NCBI GenBank assembly: GCA_017307505.1
Contig: JAFKEE010000054.1
Coordinates: 22,642 to 86,641, forward strand
Length of the DNA: 64,000 bases
Origin: Acidobacteriota bacterium
Lineage (GTDB): Bacteria > Acidobacteriota > Terriglobia > Bryobacterales > Bryobacteraceae
Reading direction: 5' to 3'
The position numbers were made by a program, and so were the translations under genes. The notes under the pieces are model-generated. The model was not told the DNA's origin and searched no databases. It saw only the letters and a program-made list of their open reading frames with translations. Below are positions 18,382 through 26,150 of this stretch, piece by piece (position 1 is the stretch's first letter; the number at the start of each line of letters is the position of its first letter).

Positions 18382-18416
18382 AGGCACAGGCAGCCTACGT
18401 ATAGACTACCTATGCC
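18377..18416. promoter_or_regulatory. Inverted repeat over the PadR start, candidate operator
   Basis: GGCATAGG at 18377-18384 and CCTATGCC at 18409-18416 are perfect 8-bp inverted arms with 24 bp between them, bracketing a CGTATAGAC stretch that could be a -10 region. The left arm covers the PadR start codon. Arms centred 32 bp apart are about three helix turns, suitable for a dimer of dimers or a small loop. Confidence 0.4.
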
Positions 18417-18490
18417 TTCCTGGCGCGTCAATCCTGGAATGCCGGACGCGTCGATTTGTTACGTCCGCGGCAGCATCGATGGGCGCGCCA

Positions 18491-19117
18491 TCAATAAAGA
18501 GTGGTGCGGATGCGTTCCGGCAAGGCCGCGTCGTAGGCCGCGCCGCCCTCCTCGCCCGCGGTGGCATCGGCGAGCATGGCGCCGGCGGTGGGCACATCGC
18601 CGGGCGTGCGGAACAGCGAAGGATCCCACAACCGGCTGCGAATGATGGCCCGGGCGCACTGGAACATGACGGTCTCAATCTGAAAGACGATCACGATCTT
18701 CGGCACGGAGCCGTGAACCAGGAAGGAATCGCAGAGCTCGCGATTGCGGCTGAGGAAGGCGTGCCCGTTGATGCGCAGGATTTCGGAGATGCCCGGGACG
18801 AGGAAGAGCAGGGCCGCGCGCGAATCGCTGACGAGGTTGCGGAGAGAATCGATGCGATTGTTGCCGCGGCGTTCGGGCAGCAGCAGGGTGGAGTCGTCGG
18901 CAATGCGAACAAACCCGGCGGCGTCGCCGCGCGGGGAGCAGTCGAGGCCGCGCGGTCCGCTGGTCGCGATGGTGAAGAAAGGCGAAGCCTCGATCATCCG
19001 GCGGTAGGAGGGTGTGAGTTGCCGGGTTACCTTACGAATCGAGGGGGAAGCAGGGGCGGAAAACATCGCGTCGAGTTCCGCCAGGTCCCGAATGGGGTCG
19101 GGCACAGGAAAGGGCAC
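18491..19117 (-). CDS. PPOX-class FMN-dependent flavoprotein
   Basis: 208 residues, GTG start at 19117 with AGGATG upstream. The split-barrel fold of pyridoxamine-5'-phosphate-oxidase-like proteins is visible: a helix PSYRRMIEASPFFTIATSG, the DCSPRGDAAGFVRIADD strand pair, LLPERRGNNRIDSLRN and ALLFLVPGISEILRINGHAFLS. These match the MSMEG_1061-type family of small flavoproteins of unknown substrate rather than true PdxH. The gene stands alone between the PadR region and the glycosyltransferase. Confidence 0.8.
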   Translation of the reverse strand: MPFPVPDPIRDLAELDAMFSAPASPSIRKVTRQLTPSYRRMIEASPFFTIATSGPRGLDCSPRGDAAGFVRIADDSTLLLPERRGNNRIDSLRNLVSDSRAALLFLVPGISEILRINGHAFLSRNRELCDSFLVHGSVPKIVIVFQIETVMFQCARAIIRSRLWDPSLFRTPGDVPTAGAMLADATAGEEGGAAYDAALPERIRTTLY

Positions 19118-19151
19118 AATTTCATCCTATATCAGCGCTGGGAGGCAGACA

Positions 19152-19943
19152 CTACAGCTCGCCCTTCAGACGGAGCCGGAACAGGCGCCAGAGCTGGCGA
19201 AAGGAGTCTTTCAGTGCGGAGGAGCCCAGCCGGGGGCTGGGCGCGTGGTAGTGAATGGGCACCTCCGCCAGGCGCAGGTTCCGGCAGTAGGTCTTAATTT
19301 CCGTCTGGAAGAAATGAGCCCGCGAGTGGATGCCGCGCCGCAGGACATCCTCCAGCGCCTGGCGGGAGAAGAGCTCGAAGCCGCTGGTCATGTCGCTCAA
19401 GCGGGTGCCGAGCATCAGGTTGCTGAGAAATGTCCCTCCGCGACTGACGGCGTACCGCTTCAGCGAACCATCGGTCATCCGGCCGCCCGGCATGAACCGG
19501 CTGCCAAAGACGCAGTCGTGCCCACGGGCCATGGTTTCGAAGAACCGGGGAAGATCGGAGGGCTGGTGGCTGAAACCGGCGTCGATCTCGAGCACCCAAT
19601 CGGCGCCGGAGGCCAGGGCTTCCCTGTAGCCGCGCACATAGGCGTCCACTACACAGCGGTTCTCCGGAGCCCAAATGACGCGCAACCGCGGCTCCGAACG
19701 GGCCAGGCGCTGCAGAATGTCGAGCGTGTTGTCGGTCGTGGCGCGATCGAGAATCGCGAAAAAAGTGGTTGTGCGGAAGCCTTCGCAGTGCGCCAGCACG
19801 GCGGTGACGAAGCGCTGCGCGTTGTCGCCCTCGTTCGCCATGGGACACGCCACGGCTAGTGCGATATCGGCGCGGCTGGCGGGCTTGGCGTCTGAGGTCA
19901 AACCGTGGCCGTCCTGACGAGGATTCGAAGGCAGCGGGTCCAC
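19152..19943 (-). CDS. Family 2 glycosyltransferase, dolichol-phosphate-mannose-synthase-like
   Basis: 263 residues, GTG start at 19943, one base after the upstream stop (TGA-G-GTG). The GT-A fold motifs are ALAVACPMANEGDNA (nucleotide-binding strand), LDRATTDNTLDIL, GADWVLEIDAGFSHQPSDLP (DXD-like DAG) and FGSRFMPGGRMTDGSLKRY, close to DPM1/polyprenol-phosphate glycosyltransferases. No C-terminal membrane domain is present. Coupling to the large membrane protein upstream suggests that it loads a lipid carrier with a sugar that the membrane protein then uses. Confidence 0.85.
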   Translation of the reverse strand: MDPLPSNPRQDGHGLTSDAKPASRADIALAVACPMANEGDNAQRFVTAVLAHCEGFRTTTFFAILDRATTDNTLDILQRLARSEPRLRVIWAPENRCVVDAYVRGYREALASGADWVLEIDAGFSHQPSDLPRFFETMARGHDCVFGSRFMPGGRMTDGSLKRYAVSRGGTFLSNLMLGTRLSDMTSGFELFSRQALEDVLRRGIHSRAHFFQTEIKTYCRNLRLAEVPIHYHAPSPRLGSSALKDSFRQLWRLFRLRLKGEL

Positions 19944-19944
19944 C

Positions 19945-22161
19945 TCATGGCCGGCGTCCCCAGGGCAGCTCCGACGCGCCGCACTGCTGGACCTTGATGT
20001 CGAACCGTCCTGACTCGGAGAGGATGAACAGCTCGCTCAGATCGGAAACGGAGGCGCTACGCTCGACGAAGACGTTCAAATGGCGGGTGCCTCCACCGCC
20101 CATGCGGTTGCCCGGAAGCCAGGACTTGATAAGGCCAGGGAAGCCGTGCGCGCTCACCAGCAGATAGAGGTAGCCATCGGCGGCGGCGGGGCGCTGATCC
20201 AGAGGCTGAACTTCGCAGTGGATCCGAAGGTAATTGAAATTCCTGCCGATGGGCGCTAGACTGACGGCGGCTTCTGTCAATTGAGCCGGCGAGAGCACCA
20301 AAGGCTCGGCCGCGACGTGGCGGGCCCAGCCGATATTGCGGCCGTGGGCGTTGTAGTCCACCGGGAAGACCGGCCTCTCGGGCAGGGGCTCTGCCTGCCG
20401 GCTGAAGTCGATTCTGGCGATGGAATAGTAGCCCGCGTCCCAGGACGGCCACTGCGTGACGGGCGTCAGCCACTTCCTGTGAATGACCGAGTTGGAGAAG
20501 TAAACATCCTCGGTGCTGACGTCGCCGAGGTGGTCGGAGAGGTATTCCACCTTTTGATCCCGGAGGAACCGCTCCGCCGCTCCCTCGCGCAGGTAGGTCC
20601 GAACGAACCCGGGCGAGTTGATGACGCCGTCCAGGTTGCTGATCGCACGGCCGCCGTCGAGAAAGAACGCCTGCGTGCCGACGCTGAAGCCGGCGATGCG
20701 CGTGCCGGGCGGGGTGCGGCGATTGAGAATCCGTGCCGCCGTCACCCACTGGTTGACGTCCTCACGGGCGGTGACGATGCGGCAGTGGGTGTAGCCGATG
20801 GCAGCGGTCAGCGCGAGCATGGCGGTGGCTGCCGCTGTCGCAGCCAGGCCGAGCGCGGGCCAGCGCTGTGCATACCTGCGGGCCAGCAAGGCCGCGCCGT
20901 CGAACACTGAGGCGACGAGTTCGATCACCAGCAGCACTTGCGGCACGTAGTACCAGTTGATGTATCCGGCCTGAGCGGCGAAGAGCGGGTAGGTGAACAC
21001 ATAGACGAGCATCTGAAGGCCGGCGAAGAGGAACAACGCCAGGCGCAGGCGGCGCCCCGGAGACAGGGAGCGGAAGCCGGAGATCACCCGGACCAGCAAG
21101 CCCGCAACGCACAAGAGCACAAGGCCCCAGGAGAGGGCGCGAAAGGCGCCTAGAGTGCGGATGCCGGGATAAAGGTTGAAGTTGCGAGGCTCCCAGTGAT
21201 CCTGAGGACCCAGGATGACCGGAATGAGGTGTTCGAGATACGGCTTGAGAGTGGCAAACGCGGCGGAGATATGGCGGTCCGACGGGATGGCGGTGCGTTC
21301 TATGTGCCCTTTCGCCATCATGCTGGCCGGGAAGATGCTGCCGAAGAACACCAGATTGCCGAGCACATAGAGCAGGAGGCTGGCTACGGGCAGGAGTAGC
21401 GGCAACGCCAGGCGCGTCCACCGCGTGCGGGGTGGCACCGCAAGCGCGGCTGGGGAAAAGGCGAAGGAGCCGAGCACGAGCGTAAACAGGGGTAGCAGCA
21501 GCGCGTAATCCAACCGGCTCAGGGCGGCGCAGGACAGCAGTGCGCCGAGCACGAGCATCTGCTTGTGAGAAGGGAACGTAGATTGGATGGCGTAAGAGAA
21601 CGCGAGCAACCCCACGAGAGAGGCGGCGGCGATGCCGCTCTCCATGCCGGAGTTCCAGTAGAGAAAGAGCGGGCTGAAAAGCAGGAGGGCGAGGAAGACG
21701 GCCTTGTAGGCCCAGGTCCGCGGGCAGGAGCGGATGTACAGAATGGCGGAAATGAGGACGACCAGAAATCCTCCGGCGGAGATGGCGCGCATCTGAGCCA
21801 GGCGGTCCGTGAAGAACGCCATAATGGCCACCGCGGCGCCCATCCAAAGCGGCTGAAACCCATTTGTCGCATTCCTGCCGTCGAGGGAAAAAACGAAGGA
21901 ATGAACAAAATTCCTGGCCGGAACGAGATAGTAAAATGCGTCCTCGGTAATCATTTGGCTGGCGTACATCTCTTCCGGAATGCGCGCCACGAGGAAGTAA
22001 TACACGAGAGTAGGGAACAAGAGGGAGAGAGCCAGGAGGAGGGGGATCCAGTTTGTCGGATTGGATCCCGTCCGGGCGGTTTCACGCGGCAGATCCGGCG
22101 CCGGCCGCTTTGGTGCCACCACAGCTGGCCGGTCCGCGCGATGAGTCTTACTGTTGGCCAT
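19945..22161 (-). CDS. Large multi-pass membrane protein, probable GT-C-type glycosyltransferase
   Basis: 738 residues. After a short basic N-terminus there is a membrane segment (NWIPLLLALSLLFPTLVYYF), an extracytoplasmic acidic stretch (MITEDAFYYLVPARNFV, resembling the ED-type first loop of GT-C enzymes), about ten further membrane segments, and a soluble C-terminal part of about 250 residues from residue 480. This layout is that of polyprenyl-phosphate-sugar-dependent glycosyltransferases of the PMT/ArnT type. The gene runs directly into the GT2 gene downstream. The family assignment is by architecture, not by a diagnostic motif. Confidence 0.65.
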   Translation of the reverse strand: MANSKTHRADRPAVVAPKRPAPDLPRETARTGSNPTNWIPLLLALSLLFPTLVYYFLVARIPEEMYASQMITEDAFYYLVPARNFVHSFVFSLDGRNATNGFQPLWMGAAVAIMAFFTDRLAQMRAISAGGFLVVLISAILYIRSCPRTWAYKAVFLALLLFSPLFLYWNSGMESGIAAASLVGLLAFSYAIQSTFPSHKQMLVLGALLSCAALSRLDYALLLPLFTLVLGSFAFSPAALAVPPRTRWTRLALPLLLPVASLLLYVLGNLVFFGSIFPASMMAKGHIERTAIPSDRHISAAFATLKPYLEHLIPVILGPQDHWEPRNFNLYPGIRTLGAFRALSWGLVLLCVAGLLVRVISGFRSLSPGRRLRLALFLFAGLQMLVYVFTYPLFAAQAGYINWYYVPQVLLVIELVASVFDGAALLARRYAQRWPALGLAATAAATAMLALTAAIGYTHCRIVTAREDVNQWVTAARILNRRTPPGTRIAGFSVGTQAFFLDGGRAISNLDGVINSPGFVRTYLREGAAERFLRDQKVEYLSDHLGDVSTEDVYFSNSVIHRKWLTPVTQWPSWDAGYYSIARIDFSRQAEPLPERPVFPVDYNAHGRNIGWARHVAAEPLVLSPAQLTEAAVSLAPIGRNFNYLRIHCEVQPLDQRPAAADGYLYLLVSAHGFPGLIKSWLPGNRMGGGGTRHLNVFVERSASVSDLSELFILSESGRFDIKVQQCGASELPWGRRP

Positions 22162-22450
22162 GGCTCAGAGCAGGATTCCAGGATTGCGCAACAGCGCAAC
22201 TGGATTGAAGAGCCATATTAACAAAAGGACCCGACAAACGCGCCGCCGTTCCCAGAATTAGCGGCAGTGAAGATCCAGGCGGGTGGAAGCTGAAGGAATC
22301 GCTATTTCGAAGAGAGAAGGCAGGCGGTCTTTTATCATGCGACAGCAATGTACCTGTATTTATCCTGACGAATACACGTTGATTGCTGCCAAGGCCGGCT
22401 CAAGGAAAGAGGGCGCAGGCAGGCGCATTGCCGCCTGCGCCCTGGAGTCA
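22162..22450. other. Intergenic region
   Basis: 289 bp between the start of the membrane protein gene and the stop of the GEFTR-repeat gene, both on the minus strand. It should hold the promoter for the membrane protein/GT2 pair. I saw no gene, clear promoter pair or strong hairpin. Confidence 0.4.
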
Positions 22451-24688
22451 TTAACGCAACAGCCAGAAGGCGACTACGGCCACGATGGCCAGCACCAGCA
22501 GGATGCTCAGCCCGATGATGAGCGGCATCATGGGGTTTTTCGCGGGCACCGCCGGCTTGGCGGGGGCAGCCACGGCAGGTGGTGCGGGCGCAGGGGGCCG
22601 GACGGGAGTCGACATCATGCGCGTGAATTCACCCGCTCCACTGTGGACGGTAGGCGGGGTCGGGGCGGCCGGAGGTGTAGGGGCGATAGGCAGGGAACTC
22701 TGCATCTGTCCGTAAGGCGTGCTGGGCATGCGAGGGGCTTCGGTGGGGACAGGAGTGCCGGAGAAGATGCGGGTGAATTCGCCGGGCGCGGCCGGCGCGG
22801 CAGCGGCGGGCGGCGGAGTAGGCGCCGGCGGAGTGAAGGTCTGGCCGCTGTCGAACATGTGCATGAGGTCGTCGCGCTTGGGTTCGTTCCACGAGCCGGG
22901 GCCCGGCTGGGGTTTGGGCACAAAGGGGGCGTCCGCGTCGGGCGGCAGGACTGGGGCGGATCCTGGCGTTGCGGCGCCGGGCTTCCAGGAAGCGCGCAGC
23001 ATGCGGGTGAATTCACCGGGCTCGGCGGAGGGCGGAGCCGCGGCGGGAGAAGAAGGGGGCGGCCATGCGGGTGCCGGGGTGGATTGGGGCGGCGGCGCCG
23101 GCCGGTCCCAGGACAGGGTGGACGGAGACGCTGCGGATGGCGTTTCGCCCAACTGGGGCGCGCGCATCATGCGGGTGAACTCGCCCGTCTGGCCCTGCGA
23201 CGAAGCGGGCGGCGGGGGTGCGGATACAGGCGGCGGAGGAGGAACCGCGGCAGGCAGCGGCGGTGGCGCTGCCGGTTGAGCGGGGGCCACGGAGGAAAAG
23301 TCGCTCTGGCGGATCATCCGGGTGAATTCGCCGGCTTCCGCCTGGGGCGGCGGAGCGGCGGTAGCGGGCGGCGGAGGCGCAGTGGGCAGCGGAGGCGGGG
23401 GCGCCGGCTTGGGCGTTGTTACGGAAGCGAACTCGCTCTGCCGGATCATGCGCGTGAACTCCCCTGCTTCGGCCTGGGGTGGTGGCGGAGGCGTGGCGGC
23501 CGCCACGGGCGGCGGAGGAGGAGCAGCGGGGACAGGCGGGGGCGCCGCCGGTTGGGGTGTGGTCACAGAGGCGTATTCGCTTTTCCGCATCATGCGCGTG
23601 AACTCTCCGGCTTCGGCCTGAGGTGGTGGCGGAGGAGGTGCGACCGTCACGGGCGGAGGAGGAGCCTCGGGCACAGGCGCGGGGGCCGCCGGTTGGGGCG
23701 TAGTCACAGAGGCGTATTCGCTTTGCCTCATCATGCGCGTGAACTCACCAGGCTCCGATCCAGCGGCGGCCGTTGGCAGCGGAGGGGGCGCCACCGGGAG
23801 CGGCGGGGGCGGTGGTGCGGCGGCCTGGGCCGGAACAGGGGGCGGAGTGGCAGGCTTGGCGGCCGGCGCGGATCCAAACTGGCTGGCGTGGAGCAGGCGC
23901 GTAAACTCACCGGGTTCCGAGGAGGACTGCGGCGGCGCGGGTTCGGGCTTGTATTGCGGAATCTCCGGCGCGTGAGACGCCGGTTCGGGAGGCGTGGGCA
24001 GCGGCGGAGGAACGGGCGCGGCGGCGGTGGGCTCGGCCGGCGGCGCCGGAGCCTGGGCCATCTGCATCAGGCGCGTGAACTCGCCCGGAGACTGGCTGGA
24101 GACGGGGGGTACCTCTTCGGAAGCCGGGGGCGGCGGCGGGTTTTGCTGGGCGGCCTTGAATTCACCGGCATCCCACTGGGGAATCCTGATTCGTGTCTTG
24201 CCGGAGGGCGAACCGGGCATGGCCCATTGTCCGGCCTTGCCGAGATCCTGGGATGTGGCGGGTGGAGGCGGGGGCGCCGAAGGCAGCGGGGGCGGCTCAG
24301 GCGGAGCGGCGGGCGGAGCAACCTCAGGGGCGTGGGCCGGCGGCGGCTCCGGGACCTGCCCGGCCGCGATCGCATCGGCCTCGCCGTGGGCCAGGCCGGC
24401 CGACGCGCCCAGCCAGGTACGAAACAGTACGGCGCCCGGCAGAATCGAAGTCACGATGAAGACGGCGCCCTGCCATTCCCCAATCTCGACGATGTGGCAC
24501 TGTTGTTCCGAGGGAAGCCGGCCGGCCTGCTTGAGCAGGGGCTCGTCTTCCGGGCCGCGTCCAGCCGGGAACAGATGCAGCAGCAGGATGCGCCCCGAGG
24601 TGCGCTCCTGCACGGGGACTGTCTGCTCGACGCTGACCGTTGGGTCCGCCAACGGCTGCAGAAATTCATATTTGCGGTTCAGATCCAT
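22451..24688 (-). CDS. Proline-rich tail-anchored protein with ten GEFTR motifs and a kinase-N-lobe-like head
   Basis: 745 residues, start ATG at 24688 with GGAGGGG just upstream; longer frames lack a ribosome site and run into the divergent tssK2. Residues 1 to about 100 (MDLNRKYEFLQPLAD, GRILLLHLFPAGR, CHIVEIGEWQGAVFIVT) resemble the N-lobe of a protein kinase without catalytic HRD or DFG motifs. Residues about 110-715 are Pro/Ala-rich with ten copies of GEFTR[M/L/I]x. Residues about 720-742 form one hydrophobic helix (MPLIIGLSILLVLAIVAVVA) ending in LLR, so the protein is probably C-terminally anchored with the repeats in the cytoplasm. It is divergent from tssK2-tssL-tssM. Function unknown; a T6SS scaffold or regulator is an inference from position. 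Confidence 0.8.
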   Translation of the reverse strand: MDLNRKYEFLQPLADPTVSVEQTVPVQERTSGRILLLHLFPAGRGPEDEPLLKQAGRLPSEQQCHIVEIGEWQGAVFIVTSILPGAVLFRTWLGASAGLAHGEADAIAAGQVPEPPPAHAPEVAPPAAPPEPPPLPSAPPPPPATSQDLGKAGQWAMPGSPSGKTRIRIPQWDAGEFKAAQQNPPPPPASEEVPPVSSQSPGEFTRLMQMAQAPAPPAEPTAAAPVPPPLPTPPEPASHAPEIPQYKPEPAPPQSSSEPGEFTRLLHASQFGSAPAAKPATPPPVPAQAAAPPPPPLPVAPPPLPTAAAGSEPGEFTRMMRQSEYASVTTPQPAAPAPVPEAPPPPVTVAPPPPPPQAEAGEFTRMMRKSEYASVTTPQPAAPPPVPAAPPPPPVAAATPPPPPQAEAGEFTRMIRQSEFASVTTPKPAPPPPLPTAPPPPATAAPPPQAEAGEFTRMIRQSDFSSVAPAQPAAPPPLPAAVPPPPPVSAPPPPASSQGQTGEFTRMMRAPQLGETPSAASPSTLSWDRPAPPPQSTPAPAWPPPSSPAAAPPSAEPGEFTRMLRASWKPGAATPGSAPVLPPDADAPFVPKPQPGPGSWNEPKRDDLMHMFDSGQTFTPPAPTPPPAAAAPAAPGEFTRIFSGTPVPTEAPRMPSTPYGQMQSSLPIAPTPPAAPTPPTVHSGAGEFTRMMSTPVRPPAPAPPAVAAPAKPAVPAKNPMMPLIIGLSILLVLAIVAVVAFWLLR
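22617..24085 (-). repeat. Ten-copy GEFTR short-motif array
   Basis: Within the protein at 22451-24688 the pattern [PAT]GEFTR[MLI][MLIF][RQHS] occurs ten times, at DNA positions near 22620, 22768, 23002, 23168, 23315, 23447, 23592, 23733, 23897 and 24068. The middle copies are 130-150 bp apart and share longer units (EFTRMMRQSEYASVTTPQPA-like). Two degenerate relatives are DAGEFKAAQ and DDLMHMFDSG. Linkers are mostly Pro and Ala. The residue three after Thr is always hydrophobic (M, L, I or F). Confidence 0.9.
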
Positions 24689-24802
24689 CACCCCTCCGGA
24701 CAATCCGTAGCAAACTACCAGATGCACGTTTATTATAAGTAGCGGACGCAATTTGCGCGCGTCTGACTTTGGACCGCAGTGCACTGGGAGCATCGCCGGA
24801 AC
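24689..24802. promoter_or_regulatory. Divergent promoter region between the GEFTR gene and tssK2
   Basis: 114 bp between two divergent starts. On the minus strand a consensus TATAAT lies at 24737-24732, 43 bp before the GEFTR start, with no good -35 in front of it. The AT-rich TTTATTATAAG stretch stands out from the GC-rich surroundings. A shared promoter region would co-express the GEFTR protein with tssK2-tssL-tssM. Confidence 0.45.
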
Positions 24803-26140
24803 ATGAGATTCCTTTCTAGGGTGGTCTGGTCGGAGGGCATGTACCTTGGTCCGCACCACTTTCAGGTACAGGGACGCTACTTTGAAGACTCTCTTCACTT
24901 TGCAGCCTCAGCGCTCATGGGCCAGCCGTATGGGCTCATGGGCTGCCTCCTGGACCCTGACGCCCTCTCCAACGGCACGCTTTCCGTTATTCATGCCCGA
25001 GGTATCTTTCGGGACGGACTACAATTCCACATGCCGGAGTGCGACGCGGCTCCGGCGCCTCGCGCCATCGGGGATCTGTTCCCGCCCATCCGGAGTTCGG
25101 TAGTCGTGCTGCTGGGCGTGCCGGAACGGCTGGAGAACGGACCGAACTGCTCCATGAACGAGGAAGGGTCGCAAACCCGCTATGTGGCCCGGAACCGGCC
25201 CTACGCGGACGAGACCACGGGCCGGGACGAGCGGACCATTGAGCTGGGGGGCAAGGACTTCCGGCTGTTGCTGGACACTGAGCCGCAGGACGGGCTGGTG
25301 TGTCTGCCGCTGGCTCGCGTGATGCGCGACGGGGCGGGCCAGTACGTCTTCGATCCCTCTTTCGTGCCGCCGTGCCTCCAGATCGGCGCCAGCGAGTACC
25401 TGATGCTGCTATTGCGGCGCCTGATCGAGATCCTGGGGGAAAAGAGCGCGACACTGAGCCGGGCTCCGGCCGGCGGCGGCGACCGATCTTCCCGGGAGGT
25501 CGCCAATTTCTGGCTGCTGCATTCCGTCAACAGCGCCCTGGCCGCGCTGCGGCATCAGTGGACTTCCAAGCGGGGGCACCCGGAGGAGATTTTCCTCGAG
25601 CTGTCCCGGCTGGCGGGCGCGCTTTGCACGTTCAGCCTCGATTCGCACCCGCGCAACCTGCCGTCGTTCGATCACGACAATCCGGGACCGTGTTTCGACG
25701 CGCTGGACTATCACATCCGCACCCACCTGGAGATCACGGTGCCGACGCGCTGCATCGAGATCCAACTGGTGCAGACCGCGCCGTGCTTCTACGAAGGCGA
25801 GATCACCGACACCCGCTGTCTCGACCGTTCGTCCTGGGTGATCGACCTGCATGCCACCACCGGCGACGCCGACCTGATCGAGAAGGCGCCGCGGCTGGTG
25901 AAAGTCTGCTCCGCCAAATTTATCGGCGAACTCGTCAAACGAGCCATGGCGGGCCTGCCCATGGCGCATCTGCCCATGCCGCCGCCGTCCGTCCCGATGC
26001 GGGTTGAATCGCAGTATTTCAGCGTTTCGAAATCCGGTCCCTTCTGGGAGAACATCATGGTGACCCGCCGTGTGGGCATCTATGTGCCGGCGGAGTTGCC
26101 GGATCCTGACCTGAAGCTCTTTGTCGTCCTGGATGCGTGA
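24803..26140 (+). CDS. tssK2: T6SS baseplate-to-membrane adaptor TssK, copy 2
   Basis: 445 residues from the ATG at 24803 (MRFLSRVVWSEGMYLGPHHF). It carries the canonical WSEGMYLGPHHFQ box of TssK, then GRYFEDSLHF, ARGIFRDGLQFHMPECD, LSRLAGALCTFS, NLPSFDHDNPGPCFDALD and KAPRLVKVCSAKFIGELVKRA. Many blocks align by eye with copy 1 at 12759 at moderate identity, so this is an old duplication or two recruited versions. It is followed 10 bp later by tssL and then tssM, the usual order of the membrane-complex genes, so this is probably the main adaptor. Confidence 0.95.
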   Translation: MRFLSRVVWSEGMYLGPHHFQVQGRYFEDSLHFAASALMGQPYGLMGCLLDPDALSNGTLSVIHARGIFRDGLQFHMPECDAAPAPRAIGDLFPPIRSSVVVLLGVPERLENGPNCSMNEEGSQTRYVARNRPYADETTGRDERTIELGGKDFRLLLDTEPQDGLVCLPLARVMRDGAGQYVFDPSFVPPCLQIGASEYLMLLLRRLIEILGEKSATLSRAPAGGGDRSSREVANFWLLHSVNSALAALRHQWTSKRGHPEEIFLELSRLAGALCTFSLDSHPRNLPSFDHDNPGPCFDALDYHIRTHLEITVPTRCIEIQLVQTAPCFYEGEITDTRCLDRSSWVIDLHATTGDADLIEKAPRLVKVCSAKFIGELVKRAMAGLPMAHLPMPPPSVPMRVESQYFSVSKSGPFWENIMVTRRVGIYVPAELPDPDLKLFVVLDA

Positions 26141-26150
26141 GGCCTAGCCT

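Noticed and set aside
22617..24085. Regular near-repeats about 130-150 bp apart, considered as a CRISPR-like or DNA-level repeat array
   Set aside because: The repeats are coding, in one frame, and conserve amino acids (GEFTR) more than bases; spacers are not unique foreign-like sequence.
22283..24742. Plus-strand open frame of about 819 codons rich in Gly and Arg opposite the GEFTR gene
   Set aside because: A shadow of the Pro/Ala-rich minus-strand repeats. The minus strand has a ribosome site, a folded head and a membrane tail; the plus strand has only low-complexity sequence.
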